Source: Zantedeschia hybrid cultivar (lineage: Eukaryota; Streptophyta; Magnoliopsida; Alismatales; Araceae). Taken from it: a DNA stretch of 64,000 nucleotides. Of this stretch, positions 23,135-34,920 are shown piece by piece. The notes under the pieces were generated by a model. The model saw only the letters and a list, made by a program, of their open reading frames with translations. It did not search any database and was not told the DNA's origin. The position numbers were made by a program, and so were the translations under genes. The number at the start of each line of letters is the position of its first letter. The stretch's first letter is position 1. The stretch spans positions 43,907,196-43,971,195 of the forward strand of contig JARZZO010000013.1 in NCBI GenBank assembly GCA_030544215.1, read 5' to 3'.

Positions 23135-23222
23135 ACTATGGATATGAGATTGTGCAAACAGTTATCGTTGATATAGAGCCAGATGTGCACGTAAAACAAA
23201 CCCAAATATCCATCTGCAACAC
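23135..23222 (+). pseudogene. HIR pseudogene fragment 3
   Basis: This reads YGYEIVQTVIVDIEPDVHVK and then a corrupted stretch where the family has RAMNEINA. It resumes directly from the right edge of the nested LTR's target duplication, confirming that the interruption is by insertion. Confidence 0.88.
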
Positions 23223-24015
23223 CGTTGCATTAGGCTTGTGGCTGATTCATTACTTTGATGTCCTATATCAGCTTTTGGCAGATTTGTTATACTTATTTTT
23301 CAGCATTAACTTATTGAGTGTTCTTATGTGCCTTTTTGGCTTCTGTCTTTGATATTATTTTATAACTTGTAAGGAAGCATTTAAGGGGTGACTCCCTTGG
23401 CAGATTTTGCTTAGCTAATTTTTCAATATTAGTTTATGCGCATGGAGATTGTGTGCCTTTTACAGTATGACATCTTTTTTGTTATCTTAGAAGAAAATGA
23501 CATCTAGCAAGCCTTTATGGGGCTACTTCTACCTGTCGTTTGATGTGTTAAGCATTCTAATGTAAAGGGGCTTAAATGTTTTATTTTAGTCAAACACAGC
23601 ATGGTCTAGAGAAAGATTAAGTCTGCCGTGTTTTGTTTGAATCAATAGCAGCACGATCTACAAAAAGCTTAAACCAATGCCCCTGTTCTATTTCTCTTTT
23701 ATGCCTGAAGGAAAATATGCAAGTGTAAGTCTTCATTTATAATTGTAATGTACAATCAACATATTCATACATGTTCTGGATCATGTTGCAGTGTTGCACT
23801 ACCTGTTTGATTGTTGTGCAGATTTCCTACCTATCATTAGAGACAAAATAGATATTGGGAAGTCAGATGCCTTTGATCCTTGAACAATCCTATGCACAGC
23901 TCAATCAGTAGATGCACTGCTCCAAAATGCTTTGCCATGCTATTTCTTTTGCTAGTCCAAGGATAGTACCTAGTGCAGACTCACAACTTCACAAGCCATC
24001 TTCATATGAGGTCTT

Positions 24016-24290
24016 TGTTAGAGCGACTATATAATAGTCTTACATCGGTTAATTTCAGTTGTGGCCAGTGCTTATGATCTTGGACCCCTTCAAACTCAAC
24101 ACCTGGGTTTGGTATCAGAGCAGAGCCTGACCCAACTTTATCTTTTAATTTGTGCTACCTCATGTTATCTAATTTTCACGGCCCATCTTGGCCGTGAGGG
24201 AAAGTATTAGAGCGACTATATAATAGTCTTACATCGGTTAATTTCAATTGTGGCCAGTGCTTATGATCTTGGGCCCCTTCAAACTCAGCA
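24016..24290 (+). mobile_element. TRIM: terminal-repeat retrotransposon in miniature (275 bp)
   Basis: There are two 86-bp direct repeats, 24016-24101 and 24205-24290. Both contain AGAGCGACTATATAATAGTC and TTACATCGGTTAATTTCA, the typical 'cttacatcgg' style of plant TRIM LTRs. Just after the first is TTTGGTATCAGAGC, matching the classic primer-binding site for initiator tRNA-Met. Just before the second is a purine run, GTGAGGGAAAG, as a polypurine tract. The internal part is only about 100 bp and non-coding. The first LTR begins TGTTAG; in the second the TG has become TA. I did not find a clear target duplication. It lies in the HIR pseudogene's last intron. Confidence 0.88.
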
Positions 24291-24773
24291 CCCGAATTTT
24301 GTGGTTTGTAAGAGTCTCTACTGCAGCATCAGGTACTGTTGCAATATATTAACAACCCCAAGTTCGAACCTTGTCCTCATCCCGCCCAAAAGTCATTTCT
24401 ATGTCTTCGTTAGTGGATTTCTAGCATTTAACATCCGGTGTTTGTACTATGTTTTGGCTTAGTCTGCCTAATGGGATGTTTGTTTGCTGCATTAAATAGT
24501 TTTACCAATATAAATTTTGATATTACTACTAATAAATTATCCAGCCTATTTCCCGGTTGGTGTGTCGAGTTTCGCTGCCCAGATTTTCCTTTTTATGGAT
24601 TGCTGATGTCTTGTAATTTAACAGCCATTAGCCTCTCTATTCCCATATGATGAGTCTAGGTTTGGAATTTGTATGATGTCAGGTAATGCATGTTTTTGTT
24701 TAGTAGCCCATGAGCACTTGCCAAGATCTTTTACCATAGCTTATTTAATCTAAATCATCTTTTTTCCGTTCAG

Positions 24774-25179
24774 CACAAAGGCTCAGGGTGGCAGCAAATG
24801 AGAAGGCTGAGGCAGAAAAGATCCAACAAATAAAACGGGCAGAGGGAGAGGCTGAAGGCAAGTACCTAGCTGGCCTTGGCATTGCTCGCCAGCGGGAAGC
24901 AATTGTTGATGGCCTAAGAGACAGTGTTCATGGCTTCTCAGTGAACGTTCCAGGAACCACGGCTAAGGATGTGATGGACATGGTCCTGGTCACACAGTAC
25001 TTGGACACCATAAAGGAGATCGGTGCGTCTTCCAAGTCATCTGCTGTCTTCTCTCCCATGCCCCTGGTGTTGTCCATGACGTTGCTACTCAGATCCGCGA
25101 TGGCTTGCTTCAGGCCTCTGCTCTGTCACAATCTCTTAGATGTCTATATGGTCCAAGTCTTTCTTATTTTCTTGCGTAG
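24774..25179 (+). pseudogene. HIR pseudogene fragment 4: C-terminal exon
   Basis: An acceptor (TTTTCCGTTCAG) precedes 24774. The exon reads AQRLRVAANEKAEAEK, IQQIKRAEGEAEGKYLAG, LGIARQREAIVDGLRDSV and NVPGTTAKDVMDMVLVTQYL, all strongly HIR-like and uninterrupted for about 90 codons. A one-base loss near 25055, after SSKSSAVF, moves the expected HAPGVVHDVATQIRDGLLQA tail into the next frame. That frame then runs to TAG at 25177 without the usual stop. Confidence 0.92.
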
Positions 25180-26500
25180 GTATGGTAGCGTCAATGCAGC
25201 TAAGAGGGATGGTTGAACCTTTACGGTTTTCTTCTACATGCACAGATATGGTTGTCATTAGATATATTTCAGCATTGTAATGGTTCCTAAAGTGCAGCAT
25301 ATATGGCACAGGAAGATGATAAACATTATTCTCTCGATACGTTATGAGGCATCTAGACCTGTAGTTAGTTAGTCACGTGCCATGCCAAGTAGCAGCATTA
25401 GGACTTCTCTACGTGTGAGAAGATTTGGGTACAGTTTACATCCCGAGTGTGCAGAAGAGAATTTAACCAATGGTTCCTGGTAGTTCGTGAGGACCGAAGC
25501 TCAGAATAGGAGTGGCAATAAGGCAAGGCAAGCTCAAGCTTGTCTCGGCAATAAAAGTTTGAGCTCGAGTTAACCTCGATTTAAGCCCAGGACCAACTCA
25601 AGCTCGGCTCATTTAGACAAATGAGTCAAACCGAGCTAACTTGTGTGCTCTCCTAAGGCCAAAGGATTGTCTGCATAGGCAGAATAATCGTGTAGAAAAA
25701 ACCTGCCACTTAGGGTAGAATAATCGTATAGGAAATATCTGCTGCTTAGAGGAACTTAAACTAATCGTTGCTCGGATTTGAACCTCCGTCGTTGGAAGAA
25801 GTTGCATTGATCATTGCGCAGACTTGATCCAAATTAACGACATTTCTTCATATATTTGTTCATCCTTCGATACACTTGTTCATCTTTAGTCGTTCTTTTG
25901 GAAAATACAATTCCTTGTTTGTATCATTTTACCAAGCATTAAATATGTGAACGCTGTGTGGATGTTACAGACACACACCCTTTCCTTTTGTCTAGGAAGG
26001 CACCCCTGAATCCCGATCTCACGACCGAGTAGAAGAAACTCCATATCAGGAATCACTCGACCTGTGATTTGGTGGAAGTTGTACGGAGTTTCATGTTAAT
26101 AAAACATCGATCCTATAAAAGGCAAGCAACTGCATACATCTTAATAAACATACGTTAAAAATATATAAACAATAACACCTACTGGGAACAATAATGTATT
26201 TTGATTTCACAGAACTGCCAGTGCTACTTACATGACAAGACTTGCAAGAGTCATTTTTCCCTTCTTTCTCCTCCGATGGGTGTTGTTTGGTGTGCCGTAA
26301 AATGTTGTGATCTTCCGCTTTTAAAATCATATGTTTTAAAATACATACATTTTAATTTCAGGTAGTTTTACATCAGAAACCGGAAAGTGTCAAAGTGTCA
26401 TCGACATAATTTTTAAATCCATTTTTTTACGGTAAGCCGAACACCTGGAACATACTGAAAACAGTGTTCTAGGGGAGTTTAGAGCACACCAAACCACCCC
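25180..26500. other. Intergenic DNA between the HIR pseudogene and COQ6
   Basis: No gene is recognised. Words such as CAAGCTCAAGCTTG and TTTGAGCTCGAGTTAACCTC at 25530-25610 resemble the subterminal parts of hAT MITEs, but I could not find both ends. Confidence 0.4.
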
Positions 26501-26511
26501 ATAGCTTTCCT

Positions 26512-26517
26512 TTTATT
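26512..26517 (-). terminator. Candidate COQ6 polyadenylation signal
   Basis: AATAAA on the minus strand, about 120 nt downstream of the COQ6 stop codon. The motif is canonical, but its use is not shown. Confidence 0.4.
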
Positions 26518-26634
26518 TCTTCTGAAAGGCTGCACATTATACAGACGAAGACTACTGTGGAACAGCTCCAGAAGGAAATTGAGCAGAGAAACCTGAGATC
26601 TTCTGTTGATAAAACATCTTCAAATTTAATTCTG

Positions 26635-26850
26635 TTAGGAGAAAAGTGGCCACTTCTGCTCACCACTGGCATAAGAGATTATATTCCTCTTGAGCGGTGC
26701 TATATACTGAGCACCATGAAAAGCAGCTGCTCTTAGAAGATTGATGGGTCCAACGTCGATAGAGAAAGCCTTCTGAAAACCATCAACGATCGCCATCATT
26801 GTGATGTTAGCTGTCTTTCTTTCCTTTTCATATTTCTTCAGTAGAGTGAG
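26635..26850 (-). CDS. COQ6: COQ6 exon 9 (C-terminus and stop)
   Basis: Acceptor CCTTGTGTAG, then 71 codons and TAA (26637-26635). It encodes LTLLKKYEKERKTANITMMA, GPINLLRAAAFHGAQYIAPL and ends GEQKWPLFS, the conserved COQ6 tail. Confidence 0.96.
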   Translation of the reverse strand, partial: LTLLKKYEKERKTANITMMAIVDGFQKAFSIDVGPINLLRAAAFHGAQYIAPLKRNIISYASGEQKWPLFS

Positions 26851-29800
26851 CTACACAAGGAAACATGGGAAACAATGATTGTTCAGAAAATTATAATTAC
26901 CATCCACGGTACCAGGAAAAAAGTGGTGAAAAAAAGACTTCTCATCATACAAAACCATTCGCATGGCTTAGGCATTTAAACACCCACCAACTCTATCTTC
27001 CCCTAGTCTGGCAGTGTACAGGGGTGTGTGTGAAAAGTTCACCCTTGCACAGCTGAGGGCTCGGCATAGCCTCCTCAGGAAGGGTACCCTGAGTGTCTGT
27101 GCGAAGAGATCGATTTCCTAACAACATTGCAAGAACCTATTAATCCATACAGAACACTAAATAGTTAAAACACAATGCCAGCTTGTATTTATGCCTGTTG
27201 TATTTGGCCATGTTTTATATGGTCCCTTATTGTTTCCTTGTAAGCACTGGAGTCTGAAAAAAGAAAAAAGGGCAGTGCTGATGAGGAGTGATAGAAGGGG
27301 GAAATGACAGCAAGACTTTCTCTTAAGATATCAATGAAAAGAGGAAGCATCTTTGCCTCTAATGTAAAAAAAAATGAGACCTTAATGTGAACCACAAATT
27401 CAACACTACAAGCAACTTGTTTACACTTCATTTTCAAAGACTTGGAGCACATTTTCAATGGAATGTCTAAAAATGAAATAGAGCATTTTTCCACATGTCA
27501 TGGCTTACAAGGTAACAGGTAATGATTAATACACAGTCAGATGGCAAAAAAGGATAACTTTTGGTTATTCTCTTAAAGAACTCCTCTTCAGCCCTTAGGA
27601 CTCGAGAAATCATAATGAATAACTATGTGCTAAACAAAGCTTTAGATTTGTCGCACAGAACCACCTAACTAAATGTTACCCCGGTAAAACTCGCAAACAT
27701 AACATCTATAAGTGCCCGGCGTGACCTAAAAAGTGTTATCCAACGAGTTTTTTGTTTTTTTTTTGGGTGGGGGGGGGGGGGGAGAAAATGGACTATACCA
27801 CCAATTTATTAAATAAAGTAGAGAAGTATAACTATACAAGTCAAAAATTATGAAACAATAGTTTGCAGCAGAAAATTTTGGAAGATCAAAAAAATTAAGA
27901 GAGTTACCTCACCAATGTCGGTGCCAACCGAGATGCCATCAGCTATGACCTTTGCTAAAACAGATGCATCTCCAAAACCCAGATTAACTCCTTGGCCTGC
28001 CAAAGGATGAACTGTATGTGCAGCATCACCAATAAGCACTACTCGCTTTGATGCATAATCGTGAGCATGCATGAGTGACAGTGGAAATGACATTCTTTCT
28101 GAGACAACACTAACTACTTTTGGTGGAACTTCAAAACCTTCTGTCACTGACACTGCCCCTAGTCCAGTAAACCGAGAAAATTTCTCCATGTACCCATCAA
28201 GAGTACCTGAGTGAGGGTAAGAACCATATCCATAATCAAGAGCATGGTTTATTGCGTTCACGAAATCATCTTCACTCATCAATTTATGATTAAAAGCTTC
28301 ATCTGGGGTCATCGTCCAGACTATGTTGCTAAACCTGTCACCCATGGGTAAAAGTGCAATAGGACCAGATGGCAAAAACCTTTGCCATGCACATTGATTT
28401 TCAACGGTGTGCTCAACAGTGCAAATGATTGCATTCTGCGAATAATTCCATTTTGTAGATTTTACTCCTGTCATTTCTCTAACATGTGATTTTGATCCAT
28501 CAGCTCCAACCTGCACTAATGCTTTTGTAGTCAGTTTCTTTCCAGAGCATACAACAATTGAAAAAAAAAAAAGGTTCAGCACTTGCAAGCTCCAAAGAAT
28601 CTTAATTGGTTACCACCAATCTGGCATAAAGGCTATTTCCATCACTTAAATCCAACTTTACAGAACTTCCACAAGGTATCTGTTGTGAGTTATCCTTTGA
28701 TTGTTCTCCTCTGGATGATGTGCCTTCAGGATCAGGCTGCTCAATTTTCCTGTTTGCAGCTGAACTCTGTGATGGGAAACTCATTGAAGTCAACCTGGCA
28801 GGGTAAAAAGTCCTCTGCAAATCTGCACTTGACTGGCAAACAAACTTGTTAGCCAGTGAATCCCTGACAAATTGGTTAACAAAACATATAAAATAATTAT
28901 CATCTAGGCACATTAGGCTAAAGAAAAGATGCAGCTGAAGAATTTCCAAATATATGTGTTCTTATGCATCGCCTTTCTACCAAGATTACTCATGTTTGCT
29001 ACGAACTTACCGTCATCTTTTTGTTTTAACTGTAATGTTCTTGTCCCCTGACACTCTCCATTAGAAAACATCCATTGTTCCGTAGGAAAAATTGATACTG
29101 TGATGGAGAGAAAACACTGCCATGTTGTTAAAACAGCATGCACACTTCGCATTTTATTTTGCCCCTTGACAGTTTTTGTCAGTCTCCTCTCACTGAATAA
29201 AAGCTTTGTCATTGTCCCATATTTGTTCTCTATGTCATTCCCCTTTTAACTCTCTCATGTTTGACCTTTTGATGGACCTATCTTGCTCTCATCTCTACAT
29301 CTGAACAGGCTATCCTCACTCATCCGTATGTCTATCATCCATGGTATAGAGAAAAAGGAGTTTCATTGTCTGATCCAGCAAGCTGTCAGATTCATATTGC
29401 TTTGTATGTCTTAGTTATTTAGGATACTCCCTTATCCGGTCTTCTTTAGATTCCCTAGGACATGCCCTGATAGGCTTTCTTGATTAGAAGATCATCCTTT
29501 CCCTTCCCCACAAGAAGCTTTGATCGCATTTCTAACAGACTTTATGCTCCCCTCATTCCCAACATTTACCCATTAATCCGTTTATCCATATCCCTCCCCC
29601 TAATCCTTCCAATCCCAGATGCATTCCTTTTCTGTCATCCTGATTCCTGGGCCCCTCCTTGAATCCTTCATCAGGTTTCTCTTTATTCAGGCGAAACCAC
29701 TACTATGACATGCACAGCTTCTATTAAAGTCAGTTTCATTGTGCCACCCTTTTTGGATTATTGCCCACCAGTGAGCATCACCCTCCATATCAGCTTCGCA

Positions 29801-32524
29801 CGCACACATATACATGGGGGGAAGTGATACGGTCTGCTGCTCTGTTTTCATCTGCTAGCAGCAGACTGTAACACAACCATGAGATTCAAATCTGAATGAC
29901 TAAGCCTTGCTTTGTTTGCAGAATAGGCCCGGAATAGGGTCTCTTATTCCACTTAAACCCTTTAACCCAGTTTGGCGGAGGGCATTGCTTAACCTAGGGG
30001 TGGAATACTTTATACCCGGTTTAAGTGGAATAGGGGCAGAATTACACGTTCTTAATAAACTATGATTAACGTTAATTGTTATTCAAATTTCTTATCAATA
30101 AATGGAGCATAAAAATTTTATCTTAATAATTAAATATGATTAATGTTAATTAATATTAGTTAATCAAAATAATATTAAATAATATTTAGTAATTAGTATA
30201 TTACTATTTAAATTAATAATAAACTATGATTAACGTTAATTGTTATTCAAATTTCTTATCAATAAATGGAGCATAATAATTTTTTCTTAATAATTAACAA
30301 TGATTAATGTTAATTAATATTAGTTAATCAAAACAATATTAAATAATATTTAGTAATCATACTAATATTTATTAATATTAATATTTATGAATTAATATTT
30401 ATTATTAATATGAATTAATGGTGATTAATAATATTTATTAACATTGTTAATAATAATTAACATTTATTACTTAACATTTTTAATATTTAATACTATTTAA
30501 ATGGAGCATAATAAAAATTATATTAATAATTAACTATGATTAATGTTTGCTAGTATTTATTAATCAAAATAATAATAGTTAATATTTATTAATCATAATA
30601 ATCTATATTAATATTGTTTAGTATGTATTAATCACAAAAATATTTATTAATATTATCAATATTAATTAATATTTATGAATATATATTAATCAATATAATA
30701 TTTTATTAATATTATTAATAATAGTTAACATCTATTACTTAACATTTATTGATATTTAAATATTAAATAATATTTAGTAATTAGTATATTACTATTTAAA
30801 TTAATAATAAACTATGATTAACGTTAATTGTTATTCAAATTTCTTATCAATAAATGGAGCATAATAAATTTTTCTTAATAATTAACTATGATTAATGTTA
30901 ATTAATATTAGTTAATCAAAACAATATTAAATAATATTTAGTAATCATACTAATATTTATTAATATTAATATTTATGAATTAATATTTATTATTAATATG
31001 AATTAATGGTGATTAATAATATTTATTAACATTGTTAATAATAATTAACATTTATTACTTAACATTTTTAATATTTAATACTATTTAAATGGAGCATAAT
31101 AAAAATTATATTAATAATTAACTATGATTAATGTTTACTAGTATTTATTAATCAAAATAATAATAGTTAATATTTATTAATCATAATAATCTATATTAAT
31201 ATTGTTTAGTATGTATTAATCACAATAATATTTATTAATATTATCAATATTAATTAACATTTATTAATATTAATTAATATTTATGAATATATATTAATCA
31301 ATATAATAGTTTGAACTCTTTATTCCACTCTTTATTCTCTTCTTTATTCTACTTATTCCTACCAAATCACTTGGAATAGCGCAGTGCAATTCTACTTATT
31401 CTGGTGGAATACCAACTACTTACCAAACTAAAATACCTCTTATTCTGGGTTAAGAAATCCCTTCCTCCTTATTCTGGTTTAAGCTATTATGCAAACAAAC
31501 TTATACTAAAGGAATAAAAAGGAGGGAAAAAAACGAAATGAGGAATGCCCACACATGCCCATGCGTCCGCATGGAGTCCCGTGTTTCCCCCATGCACGTG
31601 CAGGAAACGTGGCACCTCCATGTTCCCGCACAGAGGGCGCATTCCCATGTGGGCATGTCTTTGCCGTCAGATCAAGTGATTGGACAGCTGTTTTTTTAGT
31701 TCTTACATTTTACTCTCCCGTCAGGCCTTTTCCTCCCATTAATTTTTAGGCGCCGAAGGCAAGACTCAGGATTCCGCTGGCAGTGGATATAATTAGGGGA
31801 GCACATAGTATCAGCTCCTTGTATATAGGGAAAGGATTCAAGCACCCTGAGATGTATCTAACTTAGATGCAACCCCCTGGAAACATCCCCCTCCCCTTCT
31901 AAATAATAATAATAAAAATCATAAAAAAATAGATATTCAAATTACTCCCCTTAGGATTGTTCCCATACCTCGGGCTTTAATTTTCACCATACAATCGTGC
32001 AAGTCAATCAGCCATTAGATCAATTCATGCCAAAAATTTGTTAAAAAATATAAAAAATAGTCAAAATAGGAAATTAGAGGCCAAGGTGGGTGGGTGGGTG
32101 TGTTTGGGCGACCCGGGGCGCATCTAACTTAGGTGCCCCCCCAAAAACCCACCTACCTTCCCAATTTTAAAAAACAAATAAAACTCGTCAAAAAATTTAA
32201 GATATTAAAATACCCCCCTCTACGTGGTTTTCCACCCCTTTGCATTTAATTTTCACAATTGGATCGAAAAACTTAACCGTAGTCGTCCAATCAAATGTGT
32301 CGTTGTTTGAGGATCAAAACTAAAACCCTATGGGATGGAACCAATCCTATGAGCTAATATGACGAATTTCTTATTTTGACTATTTTTTCAGTATTTTTAG
32401 ACGTTGATTTTGATTGATCGTCAAGATTGGACAATGAAAATTAAAGCTCCGAGGTGGGGATCAACCCTAACCTAAGGGGCCTATTTGAATATTTAAAAAT
32501 TTATGAAAATTTTTATTTTTATGC

Positions 32525-32604
<80 letters not shown>

Positions 32605-34083
32605 TCCCTTAAGGTTGCTCCATCCCTTAGATCTTAATATTGATTGTCCGACCATGAAATTTAACCGTCCAAGCAGTTGGATCATACGGCCATTTTCGAC
32701 CCCACTCCCATATTTAAAAAAATAAAAATCATCATAAAATTTTAAATATTTAACTACCCCCTTGAGGTTGTTTCCATCCCTTGGGGCTTAATATTGATCG
32801 TTCGATCATGAAATTTGACCATAGCCGACCGACCGGATGCCACTTTTGATCTTCATGATTGGGTAGTATAAAAATTTTAAAAAATTCTAAAAATAGAAAA
32901 TTATGTCTATTATCCCTAGGGTTGTTCCCATCCCTTAGAATTTTAATTTTGAAAACCAATTAATGAGTTCAAACTTCGTGCTATCCGGACCATGGTCCAC
33001 CCCATAGCATCCCTATATATAAGTGGATGTATAAGAGTGAAAGCAAAAAATACTATACAAAATTCACCAAGACGTTGCAACAAACACTAGCCCCTAACAA
33101 AACAAAAAGTGGTTGTTACTATCTACTTTGCCCAAAAGTTTAGCCCACTCCTTCGCATGGTCAATTATGAATGAGATCACTATATATGGAACATTGGATT
33201 CCTTCATGAATACCTTTCCATTTCTCTCTCCCCAGAAGACCTATAAAGTGGCATGGAGAACCAGCCATCAGATAGCCTCCCATCTCGAAAAGAAATTTCA
33301 CCCCTTGAATAGGAACAAAATATGTCAATGTGCACATACTTGGAATCTTGTTTCTCTCCTTCCTGACAAAGAAATCATTAGGTCTAAATGACTTTACAGG
33401 ATCAAGATCAAGGTTGATAGTTCTCCTTAGGGCATGTTGGGATTTATGAAAAAAAATTATTCCTTGGAAAGAATTTTTTTCTTCCTAGACTAAAAGTAAT
33501 TATAAGAAAAAAATTGCCTCAATTATGGGTTATTAGGAAGTCAAATATCACGTGGATTAATGCCAAACTTTGACCATTGCTAAGAGAGGGGGAGAGAGAT
33601 CTAATGAGAGTAAGAGAGAAGCTTTGTAAGAACCCACTAATTAGTAAGGACATATAAGCAATTAGCAAAAGAAGAATGGGATTTAAATATAAAATCTTTC
33701 TACAAAGATTTGGACTTGAGTCAATGAGTTAATGGGCCTTAAAATATAAAGCTTTAGTTGTATTAATCGGCTTTTAAACTAAAACAAAATTGGCCTTTAA
33801 CTGATTGAAATTGGCTGTCTTTAAGTGTGTTTAATGGGCTTTTATGGGACTGTTAATGGACTTTTAATGGATTCTTAGTGGGCTGTCACTAGATTAAACT
33901 TAAAGAATTATTGGGCTTAATTTTATGGATTTAATGGGTTGAACCAATGGCTATTGGGCTTGGTTTATAAGGCCTTAATGGGCCAGGTTTATTGGGCTCT
34001 AATGGGTTTGGGCTAATGGACCTATTGGGGCCCATCAACGCCCCTTTACCGCCTCCCTCCCCTAGGGGGGCTGGCGAAGGGAG

Positions 34084-34126
<43 letters not shown>

Positions 34127-34212
34127 CATGGAGGAAGAAAGAGAGAGACAGAGCAGAGAGAGAGAAAAAAAAAAAAAAGGGGGGGGGGGGGGAAAGAGAG
34201 GATAAGGTGTGT

Positions 34213-34243
<31 letters not shown>

Positions 34244-34863
34244 GGGGGGGTTGAGAGAGAGAGAGAGAAAGAGAGAGGAGAAGAAGAAGAGAAGGGGAGG
34301 AAGCAGTCGGCAGCGGCTTAGAGACAGTCTTGCGGGGCTTCGGCAGTAGCTTTCCTTTTAAGAGGTAAGGTGATATTCCTACTAATTATTCCTTTTGTTT
34401 TTTATTTTTAGGAACTAGGGTGTGTAAAAAATTACATGATTATAGGGGAGACTCTATTCAGTTAATTCCTGAATTAAGGGCAACTATGAAAGAAACTATA
34501 AAATATAAAAATAACAGGTCTAAGCATGTCATAACATGAAGTGGAGGTAAGCTTCCAGTGCTGTTTTGATTCTGATTTTATGACATTTTACTATTAAAAG
34601 CTTGCCATGTTTGTTGATTAATATAAGAATCATGATGCCATGATAAAACCATATGAACCTAACTAGGGGAAAACACTCCAAACTGGAAGCTTCCCATCAC
34701 AAAAAGATGTTTGCATGCTTAAATATGAAACATCTATGAAAATTTCCTATTATGAAAAAAGAATAAAAAGAGTTAGACCAACTCCATATAAGCACATGTG
34801 AGTCATAAAAAGAAGACAAGACTTGAAACTAGAAACTCCATAAGTTATTTAGAATTATACTTG

Positions 34864-34920
<57 letters not shown>

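Larger units (their letters stand above)
18913..25179 (+). pseudogene. Hypersensitive-induced response protein (HIR, SPFH/band-7 family) pseudogene
   Basis: Four separated fragments match, in order, a plant HIR protein, a membrane-associated SPFH/prohibitin-domain protein of about 285 residues linked to defence cell death. They are the N-terminus with a MGN myristoylation-type start (18913-19134), a PKLNLDDGFEQKN segment (19816-19927), a YGYEIVQTVIVDIEPD segment (23135-23222) and a long C-terminal exon (24774-25179). Introns are retained, so this is not a processed copy. It is dead. There is a frameshift after MAIK (about 5 nt missing), one-base losses near 19893 and 25055, and degeneration after TKAK. 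The part equivalent to the central SIQYRA..NTRSQ region is not visible. A Tourist-like MITE and an LTR interrupt coding sequence, and a TRIM sits before the last exon. Identity as HIR is secure from the C-terminal exon. Confidence 0.9.

Noticed and set aside
24206..24650. Two 70-codon plus-strand frames near the HIR last exon
   Set aside because: One overlaps the TRIM LTR and the other is intronic; neither matches the HIR protein.
30050..31316. CRISPR-like or satellite array
   Set aside because: The repeats are one 583-bp AT-rich tandem duplication inside a MITE, not regularly spaced short repeats with unique spacers.
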